A DNA stretch of 64,000 nt from Phytoactinopolyspora limicola (lineage in GTDB: Bacteria > Actinomycetota > Actinomycetes > Jiangellales > Jiangellaceae): the NCBI RefSeq assembly GCF_011320225.1, contig NZ_JAAOEN010000006.1, positions 62,001-126,000 of the forward strand, given 5' to 3'. Each line of letters opens with the position of its first letter. Position 1 is the first letter of the stretch. Shown here piece by piece: positions 1 to 7,751 of the stretch. A program made the position numbers and the translations under genes. The notes below the pieces were generated by a model. It saw only the letters and a program-made list of their open reading frames with translations. It was not told the DNA's origin and did no database searches.

Positions 1-1
1 C

Positions 2-1120
2 GAGAATGCCGAACGACGCGATGGCGGCGGACCTGCCGGTCAAGATGTGGCGGATCCGAGCCGGCGCCTGTTCTTGCGCGCCGCCGGAAGCGTGGCTGCG
101 TTGGCTGCCGGCGCGGGCGCGGTTGGACGGTGGATCGCCGGTGATCGCAGTGGTGTGGAGGCAGCCCGGGACGAACTCGCCGTCGACGTCGAGCTGCCCC
201 GGGCGGACGTGCCGCCTGGTGCGGATCTCGACGTCTCCGGCGCGGACCCGTGGCGTACACCCAACGCCGAGTTCTACCGGATCGACACCGCCTTCCGGTT
301 GCCGCTGATCCAGCCGGATGAATGGCGCCTGCGCGTACACGGCATGGTGGAGCGCGAGTTGGAACTCAGCTACGACGAGCTGCTAGATATGGGTTTGGTC
401 GACCGCTGGGTGACCTTGACCTGTGTGTCCAACCAGGTAGGCGGTGATCTGGTCGGGAATGCCCTGTGGACCGGCGTGCCGTTGCGCGACGTGTTGTTGT
501 TGGCGGGCCCAAACCGCGACGCCGACGCGGTGCATTCCACGTCGCATGACGGATGGACCTGTGGAACACCCCTGGACGCCTTGACCGACGGCCGCGACGC
601 GTTGCTCGCGGTGGCGATGAACGGCGAGCCGCTGCCCGTGGAGCACGGCTTCCCGGTGCGCATGGTGGTGCCCGGCCTCTATGGGTACGTCAGTGCGACG
701 AAATGGGTAGTGGACCTGGCGGTGACCAGGTTCGACCAGTTCCAGGCATATTGGACGACGCGTGGCTGGGCGGAGCGTGGCCCGATCAAGGTGTCCTCCC
801 GCGTCGAGGTACCCGCCGACGGTGCGACGGTCGCCTCGGGGCAGGTGGCCGTGGCCGGGACGGCGTGGGCGCAGCACCGCGGCATCGAGGCCGTGGAGGT
901 GCGGGTGGACGAGGGGCCGTGGCAGCTGGCCGACCTTGGCACCGTGCCGAGTGACGATACCTGGCGGCAATGGGTATACACGTGGGACGCCGCTCCCGGC
1001 GAGCACGTCGTGGAGGTCAGGGCGATCACCGCCGACGGCGAGGAGCAGACCGGCGCCATCGCCCCACCCGCGCCGGACGGCGCCACCGGCTGGCACCGGG
1101 TGACGGTCACGGTGGCCTGA
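2..1120 (+). CDS. Sulfite-oxidase-like molybdopterin oxidoreductase, 5' partial
   Basis: Membrane-anchored or exported molybdenum-cofactor oxidoreductase. The frame is open to the left edge, so the true start is probably upstream; the first internal start is GTG at 47. Numbered from that GTG, RRLFLR followed by an Ala/Gly-rich hydrophobic run (residues 6-31) is a Tat-like signal or the last of several membrane helices. The Moco domain follows (about 70-240), with the expected molybdenum-ligand Cys126 in WVTLTCVSN and the conserved GLYGYVSATKWV stretch. A C-terminal Mo-co dimerisation-type beta domain (about 250-355) ends in WHRVTVTV. Many actinobacterial homologues carry several N-terminal membrane helices, which would lie outside the window. 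The natural substrate cannot be told from sequence. Confidence 0.88.
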   Translation, partial: ENAERRDGGGPAGQDVADPSRRLFLRAAGSVAALAAGAGAVGRWIAGDRSGVEAARDELAVDVELPRADVPPGADLDVSGADPWRTPNAEFYRIDTAFRLPLIQPDEWRLRVHGMVERELELSYDELLDMGLVDRWVTLTCVSNQVGGDLVGNALWTGVPLRDVLLLAGPNRDADAVHSTSHDGWTCGTPLDALTDGRDALLAVAMNGEPLPVEHGFPVRMVVPGLYGYVSATKWVVDLAVTRFDQFQAYWTTRGWAERGPIKVSSRVEVPADGATVASGQVAVAGTAWAQHRGIEAVEVRVDEGPWQLADLGTVPSDDTWRQWVYTWDAAPGEHVVEVRAITADGEEQTGAIAPPAPDGATGWHRVTVTVA

Positions 1121-1159
1121 CACCTCGGTATGGGGCGGCGTCGCCTCCCCGTGGGTAGC

Positions 1160-1229
1160 GACTTCGCTACCGCCACACGGCGTATCGGGCCCCGGAACGT
1201 TCCGAAGGCCATCTGGCGGTAGCGAAGTC
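1160..1229. terminator. Long hairpin after the molybdoenzyme gene
   Basis: A perfect 16-bp inverted repeat (1160-1175 and 1214-1229) with a 38-nt loop lies 40 bp after the stop codon. The arm reads GACTTCGCTACCGCCA. No T-tract follows, so a terminator role is inferred from position only. Confidence 0.45.
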
Positions 1230-1253
1230 GGTGAATTGAGTCGGCGGGCGGTG

Positions 1254-1297
1254 TCGGGTGAAGTGGGGGCGGGCGGCGTCGGGTGAAGTGGGGGCGG
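1254..1297. repeat. 19-bp direct repeat, two copies
   Basis: TCGGGTGAAGTGGGGGCGG occurs at 1254-1272 and 1279-1297 (25-bp period), about 65 bp before the aldo/keto reductase start. It may be a simple tandem duplication or a regulator-binding pair. Confidence 0.5.
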
Positions 1298-1360
1298 TTG
1301 GGGAAGAACGGCAGGCAGGGTGGGTGAGTCAGCAGCGTTGGACGGGTAAGGTCAGGAAGC

Positions 1361-2305
1361 GTGACTGAGATGCGATACCGCCAGCTGGGCGAGTCGGGAT
1401 TAACTGTGTCGGTCGTCGGCGTCGGGTGCAACGCGTTCGGCGCCCGCATCGACGCGGACACCACCAACTCCGTCGTCGCCGCTGCCATCGACCACGGGAT
1501 CACCCTGTTCGACACCGCCGACGTGTACGGCGACGGAGAAAGTGAGACGCTGCTCGGCAAGGCTCTAGGCCAGCGCCGGGACGAGGTGATCGTCGCCACC
1601 AAGTTTGGCATGGACATGGAAGGCGCCAACGGCCCTGATTGGGGGGTCCGCGGTTCCCGCCGCTACATCCGCACCGCCGTCGAGGCGAGCCTGCGCCGGC
1701 TCGGCACCGACTGGATCGACCTCTACCAGATGCACACCCCGGACCCACGTACTCCCATCGAGGAAACCCTTGGTGCGCTCAACGAGCTGGTCGCCGAAGG
1801 TAAGGTCCGCTACGTAGGGTCGTCGAACTTCGCCGCTTGGCAGCTGGTCGACGCCGACTGGGTGGCGCGGTCCAGCGGTTTCGAGCGGTTCATCAGCGCC
1901 CAGAACAAGTACTCGCTCTACGACCGCGCCGCGGAGGAGGAGCTTGTGCCCGCCGCCGAGCAAGCCGGGGTGGGAATCCTGCCGTTCTTCCCCCTCGAGT
2001 TCGGTCTGCTCACCGGGAAGTACAAGCGAGGCGAGCCGGCACCGGAAGGATCCCGGCTGGCGGCGCAGGCCAATCGCCTACAGCACGCCGATTTCGACCG
2101 GATCGAGGCGTTGGAGCAGTTCGCGGCCGACCGCGGCCTCGGTATCCTCGACGTCGCCATCGGTGGTTTGGCGGCGATGCCCGCGGTCAGCTCCGTCATC
2201 GCTGGGGCGACCAAACCCGAGCAGATCGAGGCCAACGCCCGAGCCGGGGCGTGGCGGCCCAGCGCTGAAGACCTCGCCGCTCTGGAGGCCCTGTCATCCT
2301 CGTGA
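1361..2305 (+). CDS. Aldo/keto reductase
   Basis: NADPH-dependent reductase of carbonyl compounds, cytosolic, with a TIM-barrel fold. The 314-residue length is normal for the family. The catalytic tetrad is visible: Asp51 and Tyr56 in FDTADVYG, Lys81 in VATKFGM and His125 in LYQMHTPDP. The GSSNFAAWQ segment and the late phosphate-binding stretch [11 protein letters not shown] are also typical. The start is the GTG at 1361, since [14 protein letters not shown] is the usual N-terminus. The gene stands alone and converges on pepN across a palindromic terminator region. The physiological substrate is unknown. Confidence 0.92.
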   Translation: MTEMRYRQLGESGLTVSVVGVGCNAFGARIDADTTNSVVAAAIDHGITLFDTADVYGDGESETLLGKALGQRRDEVIVATKFGMDMEGANGPDWGVRGSRRYIRTAVEASLRRLGTDWIDLYQMHTPDPRTPIEETLGALNELVAEGKVRYVGSSNFAAWQLVDADWVARSSGFERFISAQNKYSLYDRAAEEELVPAAEQAGVGILPFFPLEFGLLTGKYKRGEPAPEGSRLAAQANRLQHADFDRIEALEQFAADRGLGILDVAIGGLAAMPAVSSVIAGATKPEQIEANARAGAWRPSAEDLAALEALSSS

Positions 2306-2321
2306 TGCTCGGCTATCCCCG

Positions 2322-2441
2322 GTGATCGTTAGCGGTTTTCCGCCCTCCAGCTCGGTGATCGTTGCCGGAAAATTGCTGCCCTGGCAGCACGATCCCGGCA
2401 ACGATCACCGGCAGTGGGGGCGGAAAACCGCTAACGATCAC
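2322..2441. terminator. Nested palindromes between convergent genes
   Basis: A perfect 24-bp outer inverted repeat (2322-2345 / 2418-2441, beginning GTGATCGTTAGCGG) encloses a perfect 16-bp repeat (2353-2368 / 2395-2410, CGGTGATCGTTGCCGG) and a small GCTGCC/GGCAGC hairpin. It fills the gap between the aldo/keto reductase and pepN stops, so a bidirectional terminator is likely. It belongs to the GTGATC palindrome family seen elsewhere in the window. Confidence 0.7.
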
Positions 2442-2452
2442 GGAGGGTGGGG

Positions 2453-5011
2453 TTAGGGGGCGGCGTCGCGGTCGCAGGCTTGCGCCCGCAACGCACGGTC
2501 AAGGTCGGCTAGTCCTTCGACGACGATCCGCCGGGCCGGAGCCGGCAGCTCTGCAGCCTCGAGCCACTGCCGGATCCGGGACGCCGTGCTGGCATCAGCC
2601 AACACCCGCGGGAACAACCCCTCGACGACGGTGTGGGCGGAGTCTTGGGTGCGCTCCGCCCACACCTGCGGCACTGCCTCGATGTAGTGGTCGACGTAGG
2701 GGAGGAGTAGATGACGCTGCTCCGGGTGGGCGAAGCCACGGACGGTGGCGGTGAGCAAAGCGTTGGGCAGCTCGTCAGTTTCCACCGCGTTCAGCCAGGC
2801 GTCGAGTTTGGCCTGCTCCGTGGGCCGGGCGGCACGGGCGTAGGTGGCTTGCCGTTCACCCGTGGCGGTGTTGTCGCGGGCCAGCTCCGCGTCGATGTGC
2901 TCGTCACCGGCCTGACCGATGACCACCAGTCTCTGCAGCAGATGCCAGCGTAGGTCGGTGTCGACCATCAAGCCGGGCAGGGTGTCGTCGTCGCCGTCCA
3001 GCAGAGCCCGCAGCTCGGCGGCGTGTTCGTCGCTGGCGACCGACGACGCCCATGCCCGGGTGAACGCGAGCTGGGCGTCGCTGCCCGCTTCGGCCGAACC
3101 GGCCAGTTCACGCAGCCCGGTGACCCACCGGGCCGAGAGCCGGATCCGCTCCGCCGGGTCGGCGTACAACGTGATGGCGGTGCGGGCCGTGGCGAGAACG
3201 TGCTGGACGACGGAGATGACGGTTTCGCTTTCGATGCCGCTCAACACCAACTCGACGTACTCGCGGGTGGGCAGCTCCGCGTCGCGCAGCATGTCGGTCA
3301 GCGCTGTCCAGCACAAGGCCCGGGGTAACGACGGCAGCGTGGCGATGGACTGGCCGACGGCCCGCCGGGACGGCTCGTCCAGCCGGACCTTCGCGAACGT
3401 GAGGTCGTCGTCGTTGACGAGCAGCACGTCCGGGCGGCGTACCCCGGTCAGCTCGGGGACGGGGGTCCGTTCGCCGGCGATGTCGAGCTCCACCCGGTCG
3501 CGGCGGGTGAGCCGGCCGTCGTCGCCGATGTCGTACAGGCCGATGGCGGCTCGGTGTGCACGTAGCGTGGGGTGGTCGGGGTCGGCGGTCTGTTCGATCA
3601 CGACGGAGGCGTAGGTGCCGTCGCCGTTCATGGTTATCGAGGGTCGCAGAGTGTTGACCCCGGCGCGTTGTAGCCATTGCTGGCCCCAGGTCGACAGGTC
3701 GCGCCCGCTTTTCTCCTCGAGGTGTCCGAACAGGTCGGACAGGGTGGTGTTGCCCCAGGCGTGCTCGGTGAAGTACGCCTGAACTCCGTCGAGGAATTGC
3801 TCCCGCCCCACCCACGCGACCAGCTGTTTGAGCACGCTGGCTCCCTTGGCGTAGGTGATGCCGTCGAAGTTCAGCTCGACGTCGTCGAGATCACCGATGT
3901 CCGCCGAGATCGGATGGGTCGACGGGAGCTGATCCTGGCGTAGCGCCCAGAGTTTCTCCGAGACGGCGAACGTCGTCCACGCCTCTTCCCAGCGAGTGGC
4001 CTCGCTCAGCGCCAGCATGCTCGCCCAGGTGGCGAAGGACTCGTTCAGCCATAGGTCGTCCCACCAGGTCATCGTGACGAGGTCGCCGAACCACATGTGG
4101 GCCAGCTCGTGCAGCATGGTCTCGGCACGTAGCTGGTAGGCGGCGTCGGTGACGCGGCTGCGGAAGACGTAGTCGTCGCGGATGGTGACCGCGCCGGCGT
4201 TCTCCATCGCCCCGGCGTTGAACTCGGGCACGAACAGTTGGTCGTATTTGGCAAACGGGTAGGGCAGGCCGAAGACGTCCTCGAAGAAGGCGAACCCGCG
4301 TTTGGTGACGTCGAACAGTTCGTCGGTGTCGAGGTGCTCGGCGAGGGAACGTCGGCAGAACAGTCCGAGCGGCACCGTGCCGGTATGTCCCACGTACTCG
4401 TCGCGGACCTCGTGGTAGGGACCGGCCACGAGGGCGGCGACGTAGGGCGAGAGTACCGGCGTCTCGGCGAAGCGCCACCTGCGAACCCCGTCGCGCACCA
4501 CGGTCACCTCGGCCGCAGGTGAGTTCGACACGAGTACCCAATGCTCCGGTGCGTCGACGGTGAAGGTGAACGTGGCTTTCAGGTCGGGTTGGTCGAAGCA
4601 GGCGAATACCCGACGTGCGTCGGCCACCTCGAACTGGGAGTAGAGGTAGACCTCGTCGTCCACCGGGTCCACGAATCGGTGCAGGCCCTCGCCGGTGCGC
4701 ATGTAGGAGGCGTCGGCGACGACCGTCACCTCGTTGCCGCGGGGGAGCTTCGGCAACTCGACCCGCGCACCGTCATACACCTGCGCGGGATCGAGCGAGG
4801 AGCCGTTGAGGGTGATCTCGTGCACGGTGGGGGCGATGAGATCGAGCCAGGTAGAGGCCCCCTTCTCCGCCTTGAACCGAACGGTTGTGGTGGACCGGTA
4901 GGTGGTGTCACCGCCGGTGAGATCGAGTTCTACGGCATAGCTGATCGACGAGCCATCGACGTGTGCGGCCCGATCGCGAACTTCGTCCCGAGTGAGGTTC
5001 GTGCCAGTCAT
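2453..5011 (-). CDS. pepN: Aminopeptidase N (M1 family)
   Basis: Zinc metallo-aminopeptidase that removes N-terminal residues from peptides in the cytosol. The predicted 852 residues are typical of actinobacterial PepN. The exopeptidase motif GAMEN is at residues 267-271, and the zinc site HELAH at 301-305 is completed by Glu324 in WLNESFAT. The N-terminal beta domain (about 20-200) and the long helical C-terminal ERAP1-like domain are present. The start is the ATG at 5011 (MTGTNLTRDEVRDRA), with AGGA upstream; a longer frame to 5074 adds an unlike proline-rich stretch. It is followed divergently by the DsbA-like gene, an order shared with M. tuberculosis Rv2467-Rv2466c. Confidence 0.95.
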   Translation of the reverse strand: MTGTNLTRDEVRDRAAHVDGSSISYAVELDLTGGDTTYRSTTTVRFKAEKGASTWLDLIAPTVHEITLNGSSLDPAQVYDGARVELPKLPRGNEVTVVADASYMRTGEGLHRFVDPVDDEVYLYSQFEVADARRVFACFDQPDLKATFTFTVDAPEHWVLVSNSPAAEVTVVRDGVRRWRFAETPVLSPYVAALVAGPYHEVRDEYVGHTGTVPLGLFCRRSLAEHLDTDELFDVTKRGFAFFEDVFGLPYPFAKYDQLFVPEFNAGAMENAGAVTIRDDYVFRSRVTDAAYQLRAETMLHELAHMWFGDLVTMTWWDDLWLNESFATWASMLALSEATRWEEAWTTFAVSEKLWALRQDQLPSTHPISADIGDLDDVELNFDGITYAKGASVLKQLVAWVGREQFLDGVQAYFTEHAWGNTTLSDLFGHLEEKSGRDLSTWGQQWLQRAGVNTLRPSITMNGDGTYASVVIEQTADPDHPTLRAHRAAIGLYDIGDDGRLTRRDRVELDIAGERTPVPELTGVRRPDVLLVNDDDLTFAKVRLDEPSRRAVGQSIATLPSLPRALCWTALTDMLRDAELPTREYVELVLSGIESETVISVVQHVLATARTAITLYADPAERIRLSARWVTGLRELAGSAEAGSDAQLAFTRAWASSVASDEHAAELRALLDGDDDTLPGLMVDTDLRWHLLQRLVVIGQAGDEHIDAELARDNTATGERQATYARAARPTEQAKLDAWLNAVETDELPNALLTATVRGFAHPEQRHLLLPYVDHYIEAVPQVWAERTQDSAHTVVEGLFPRVLADASTASRIRQWLEAAELPAPARRIVVEGLADLDRALRAQACDRDAAP

Positions 5012-5202
5012 GCATCGATCCTGGCAGAAGTCGGCACCTGTGGGGGGTAATGAGGGCGGGTCGGTGCCGTCCATGGTGAGTGGTTCACCCCGTTGGGCGG
5101 GAATCTTGACGGTCCGGTATGGGTTGCCGGAAATGAGGGCAGCGCCGCGGATGTGGGGTGCCCTTGGTTCACGATGACCCGACGATGCGAGGGGTGTGTT
5201 TG

Positions 5203-5871
5203 ATGACGGTCACCGATCAGGGCGGCGTTTCCATCGACGTTTCGGCCGATGCGCAGGCAGGCGAGAAACGGGAAGCTGTCGACTTCTGGTTCGATCCACG
5301 GTGCCCATGGGCGTGGATCACGTCACGTTGGATGCTGGAGGTCGAGAAGGTCCGGCCGGTCCGGGTGAACTGGCATGTCATGTCGCTGGGATACCTCAAC
5401 GAAGGCCGTGAGGTCGAGGAGGGCTACGCCCGGCTGCTGGCTCAGACCTGGGGCCCGGTGCGGGTGATCACCGCCGCGCGTTTGCAATATGGCGAGCAGT
5501 ACGTCAAGCCGCTGTACGACGCGATGGGCGAGCGGATCCACGTGCAGGCCCGTAAGGCGGACATTCCCGGCGTCATCCGGGAGGCTCTGGTGGCGGTCGG
5601 GCTGCCGGAGTCGTTGGCGGACTACGCCGCCAGCACCGAGTACGACGACGCGCTCAAGGAGAGCCACCACGCGGGCATGGACCAGGTAGGTATGGACGTC
5701 GGCACCCCGGTGATCGCCGTCGCCGGTTACGCGTTCTTCGGGCCGGTGATCTCACCCGCGCCGAAGGGGGAGGCGGCGGGGCAGCTGTGGGACGGCGTCC
5801 GGGCCTTGGCGTCGTACGACGGATTCTTCGAGATCAAGCGGACCCGTACCCGTGATCCCATCTTCGACTGA
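5203..5871 (+). CDS. DsbA-family mycothiol-linked oxidoreductase (Rv2466c-like)
   Basis: Thioredoxin-fold protein of the DsbA/2-hydroxychromene isomerase type. M. tuberculosis Rv2466c is a mycothiol-dependent nitroreductase with a CPWC site. Here the motif is FDPRCPWAW, so the nucleophilic Cys34 is kept but the resolving cysteine is Ala37, suggesting a monothiol mechanism. The helical insert and the cis-Pro loop in GMDVGTPVIAV are intact. The start is the ATG at 5203 with GAGGGG eight bases upstream; the ATG at 5185 is possible. It lies just upstream of rpiB in the same direction. The enzymatic role is inferred from the family and synteny. Confidence 0.85.
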   Translation: MTVTDQGGVSIDVSADAQAGEKREAVDFWFDPRCPWAWITSRWMLEVEKVRPVRVNWHVMSLGYLNEGREVEEGYARLLAQTWGPVRVITAARLQYGEQYVKPLYDAMGERIHVQARKADIPGVIREALVAVGLPESLADYAASTEYDDALKESHHAGMDQVGMDVGTPVIAVAGYAFFGPVISPAPKGEAAGQLWDGVRALASYDGFFEIKRTRTRDPIFD

Positions 5872-5943
5872 CGTTGTCGAGTTGTCCGGCCGGACAATGG
5901 GGGTGGGACGTGAGGGGACGACGGCGGCACTAGGGTAGGCGGC

Positions 5944-6504
5944 ATGCGCGTCCACATCGGTACCGACCATGCCGGCTTCGAGGCCAAGAACGAATTGGTT
6001 GAGCAACTCCGGCACGCCGGTCACGAAGTCGTCGACCACGGCCCTTTCGAGTATGACGCCCTGGACGACTATCCCGTGTTCTGTCTGCGCGCCGCCGAGG
6101 CGGTCGCGGCCGAGCCGGACAGCCTCGGCGTCGTCCTCGGTGGTTCCGGAAACGGGGAGCAGATGGCGGCGAACAAGGTCAAGGGTGTCCGTGCCGCGCT
6201 GGCGTGGTCGGAGGAGACCGCCCGGCTAGCCCGCGAGCACAACGATGCCCGTGTCATCTCGGTTGGCGCACGCATGCACACTCTTGACGAGGTGGCCCGG
6301 TTCGTGACGGTGTTCCTGGACACCCCGTATTCGGAGGCCGAACGGCACACCAACCGGATCCAGATGCTTAGCCGGTACGAGGAGTCGGGGGAGCTTCCGC
6401 CTCTTCCACAGGGGGCTCCGGCCGCTTCGGGTGCTCAGATCGATCGGGGGGCCCAGGGTGATCCTGGAGCTTCGCCGCCAGCGACGGCGTCTCGACCGGC
6501 CTGA
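5944..6504 (+). CDS. rpiB: Ribose-5-phosphate isomerase B
   Basis: Interconverts ribose-5-phosphate and ribulose-5-phosphate in the pentose phosphate pathway. The N-terminus MRVHIGTDHAGFEAKN and the GGSGNGEQMAANKVKGVRAAL segment are diagnostic. Glu72 in GNGEQ corresponds to the catalytic Glu of mycobacterial-type RpiB. The family core ends near residue 156. A further 30 residues (GAPAASG...ATASRPA) are low-complexity Ala/Pro/Gly and lie opposite the 3' end of a convergent small gene (6368-6667), with a 137-bp overlap. The tail probably arose by loss of a nearer stop codon. Synteny supports the call. Confidence 0.94.
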   Translation: MRVHIGTDHAGFEAKNELVEQLRHAGHEVVDHGPFEYDALDDYPVFCLRAAEAVAAEPDSLGVVLGGSGNGEQMAANKVKGVRAALAWSEETARLAREHNDARVISVGARMHTLDEVARFVTVFLDTPYSEAERHTNRIQMLSRYEESGELPPLPQGAPAASGAQIDRGAQGDPGASPPATASRPA

Positions 6505-6667
6505 ACCGCTGTACGCCGCTGGATTCCAGTTTGTCGAGTGCTTCGGCGAGCTGTTGAGGGTTGGGCCTGGAAGCGTCGCGGGCCCGGAGTGAGCGAGAGA
6601 CGTTGACCTGTGAGCGGCGGTCTACTTGATCGAGCCGCTGCTCTTCACGTTTGTCCCGACTAGCCAT
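6368..6667 (-). CDS. Small conserved actinobacterial protein of unknown function
   Basis: A 99-residue highly charged protein with the N-terminus MASRDKREEQRLDQVDRR. The first 57 residues are Arg/Asp/Glu-rich and predicted helical; the tail is rich in Pro and Glu. The codon pattern and non-random composition favour a real gene, although it overlaps the 3' end of rpiB by 137 bp on the other strand. Its start codon (6667) is only 14 bp from the divergent Fpg/Nei start, so the two promoters must overlap their coding regions. I recall similar small proteins near this locus in other actinobacteria, but cannot verify that here. No function is proposed. Confidence 0.6.
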   Translation of the reverse strand: MASRDKREEQRLDQVDRRSQVNVSRSLRARDASRPNPQQLAEALDKLESSGVQRFRPVETPSLAAKLQDHPGPPDRSEHPKRPEPPVEEAEAPPTPRTG

Positions 6668-6681
6668 AGAGAGGACGGTAC

Positions 6682-7506
6682 GTGCCGGAGGGGCATACGA
6701 TCCACCGGCTCGCCCGCCACCTGCGGTCCGAGTTCGCCGGTGAACCGCTCTCGGTGAGCAGCCCGCAGGGCCGGTTCCGGGACAGCGCGGCGTTGCTCGA
6801 TGGCACCGTCTTGGAGACGACTGACGCCCATGGCAAGCACCTATTCCTCGGCTTCGGTGGCGGGGCGATCCGCGGTGTCGTGCACCGTTGGGTACACGTG
6901 CATCTCGGGTTGTACGGGAAGTTCCGGATCGTCGAGGGCCCGGCCGAGCCGCCATGGGGCGAGGTACGTATGCGGTTGGCTACGGCGGCTGCCCACGCGG
7001 ATCTGCGCGGTCCCACTCGGTGTGTGGTGATCGAACCGGGGGAGAAGGCCGCCGTCCATGCCAGGCTAGGCGCCGATCCGGTCCGGGGCGACGACCCCAG
7101 CGCGGCATTGGAACGCATCGCCCGCAGCCGCAGCCCGGTGGCGCTGCTGCTGATGGATCAGTCGGTGATCGCCGGAGTGGGCAACGCCTACCGCGCCGAG
7201 GTGCTCTTCCGGTCCGGGCTCGACCCGGCGACACCGGGACGGCGGGTGGAGTCGGAGACCCTCCGGGGTATCTGGGCTGATCTCGTCGAGCTGATGACGG
7301 TCGGCGTCGACACCGGACGCATCGACACGGTCCGGCCGGAACACGAGCCGTCGGCGATGGGGCGGCCGCCCCGGGTCGACGCACACGGCGGCGAAGTCTA
7401 CGTCTATCGGCGGGCCGGGCAGCCGTGTTTGGTGTGCGGCAGTGAGGTCCGGATCCGGGAGGTGGCTGCCAGAAATCTGTTCTGGTGTCCTAAATGTCAG
7501 GCTTGA
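6682..7506 (+). CDS. Fpg/Nei-family DNA glycosylase (endonuclease VIII-like)
   Basis: Base-excision repair glycosylase/AP lyase acting on oxidised bases. The mature N-terminus PEGHTIHRLA has the catalytic Pro and Glu; PEGH/PEGP with an H-type continuation is characteristic of Nei rather than Fpg. The helix-two-turn-helix segment includes DQSVIAGVGNAYRAEVL. A C-terminal zinc finger uses Cys249, Cys252, Cys269 and Cys272. The length of 274 residues is normal. The start is the GTG at 6682, preceded by GAGAGGA. Position next to rpiB matches Rv2464c (Nei2) in M. tuberculosis. Specificity between Nei1 and Nei2 types is not resolved. Confidence 0.92.
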   Translation: MPEGHTIHRLARHLRSEFAGEPLSVSSPQGRFRDSAALLDGTVLETTDAHGKHLFLGFGGGAIRGVVHRWVHVHLGLYGKFRIVEGPAEPPWGEVRMRLATAAAHADLRGPTRCVVIEPGEKAAVHARLGADPVRGDDPSAALERIARSRSPVALLLMDQSVIAGVGNAYRAEVLFRSGLDPATPGRRVESETLRGIWADLVELMTVGVDTGRIDTVRPEHEPSAMGRPPRVDAHGGEVYVYRRAGQPCLVCGSEVRIREVAARNLFWCPKCQA

Positions 7507-7586
7507 GGGTGCGGTAGGCGACGGACAGCGCCCATCTGTCCTTGCCGAATGGGTTCAGCACCTGCGCGGATGCGGTTAGTGTGCTT

Positions 7587-7747
7587 AGAGCTTCCGCCAA
7601 TAGATCGGTGGAGCTGAGCCAGTGGAGGAGCGAGCATGGCAAGGCGGAGGAGGAGGTCGATGCGGAGCCATCGATCGACGACGACAACGAAGCCAGGCGA
7701 TACTCGTCCACTGGCTCAGCCCGCCAGCATCTGTTGGCGGAAGCTCT
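7587..7747. repeat. 161-bp imperfect inverted element (MITE-like)
   Basis: Two perfect 14-bp inverted repeats are nested: 7587-7600 with 7734-7747 (AGAGCTTCCGCCAA) and 7613-7626 with 7707-7720 (GCTGAGCCAGTGGA). The intervening arms match partially, so the whole segment can fold as one long hairpin. It contains a strong GGAGGAG ribosome site (7624-7630, whose first bases overlap the arm ending at 7626) followed by a 39-codon Arg-rich ORF (7636-7755). The stop of that ORF overlaps the GTG start of the phosphatase gene (GTGA). It could be a miniature inverted-repeat element or a leader that controls the downstream gene. Confidence 0.6.
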
Positions 7748-7751
7748 TACT

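Noticed and set aside
383-1629. Long minus-strand frames opposite the molybdoenzyme and aldo/keto reductase
   Set aside because: They are mirror frames of well-supported genes in GC-rich DNA; composition (His/Arg/Pro runs) is not protein-like.
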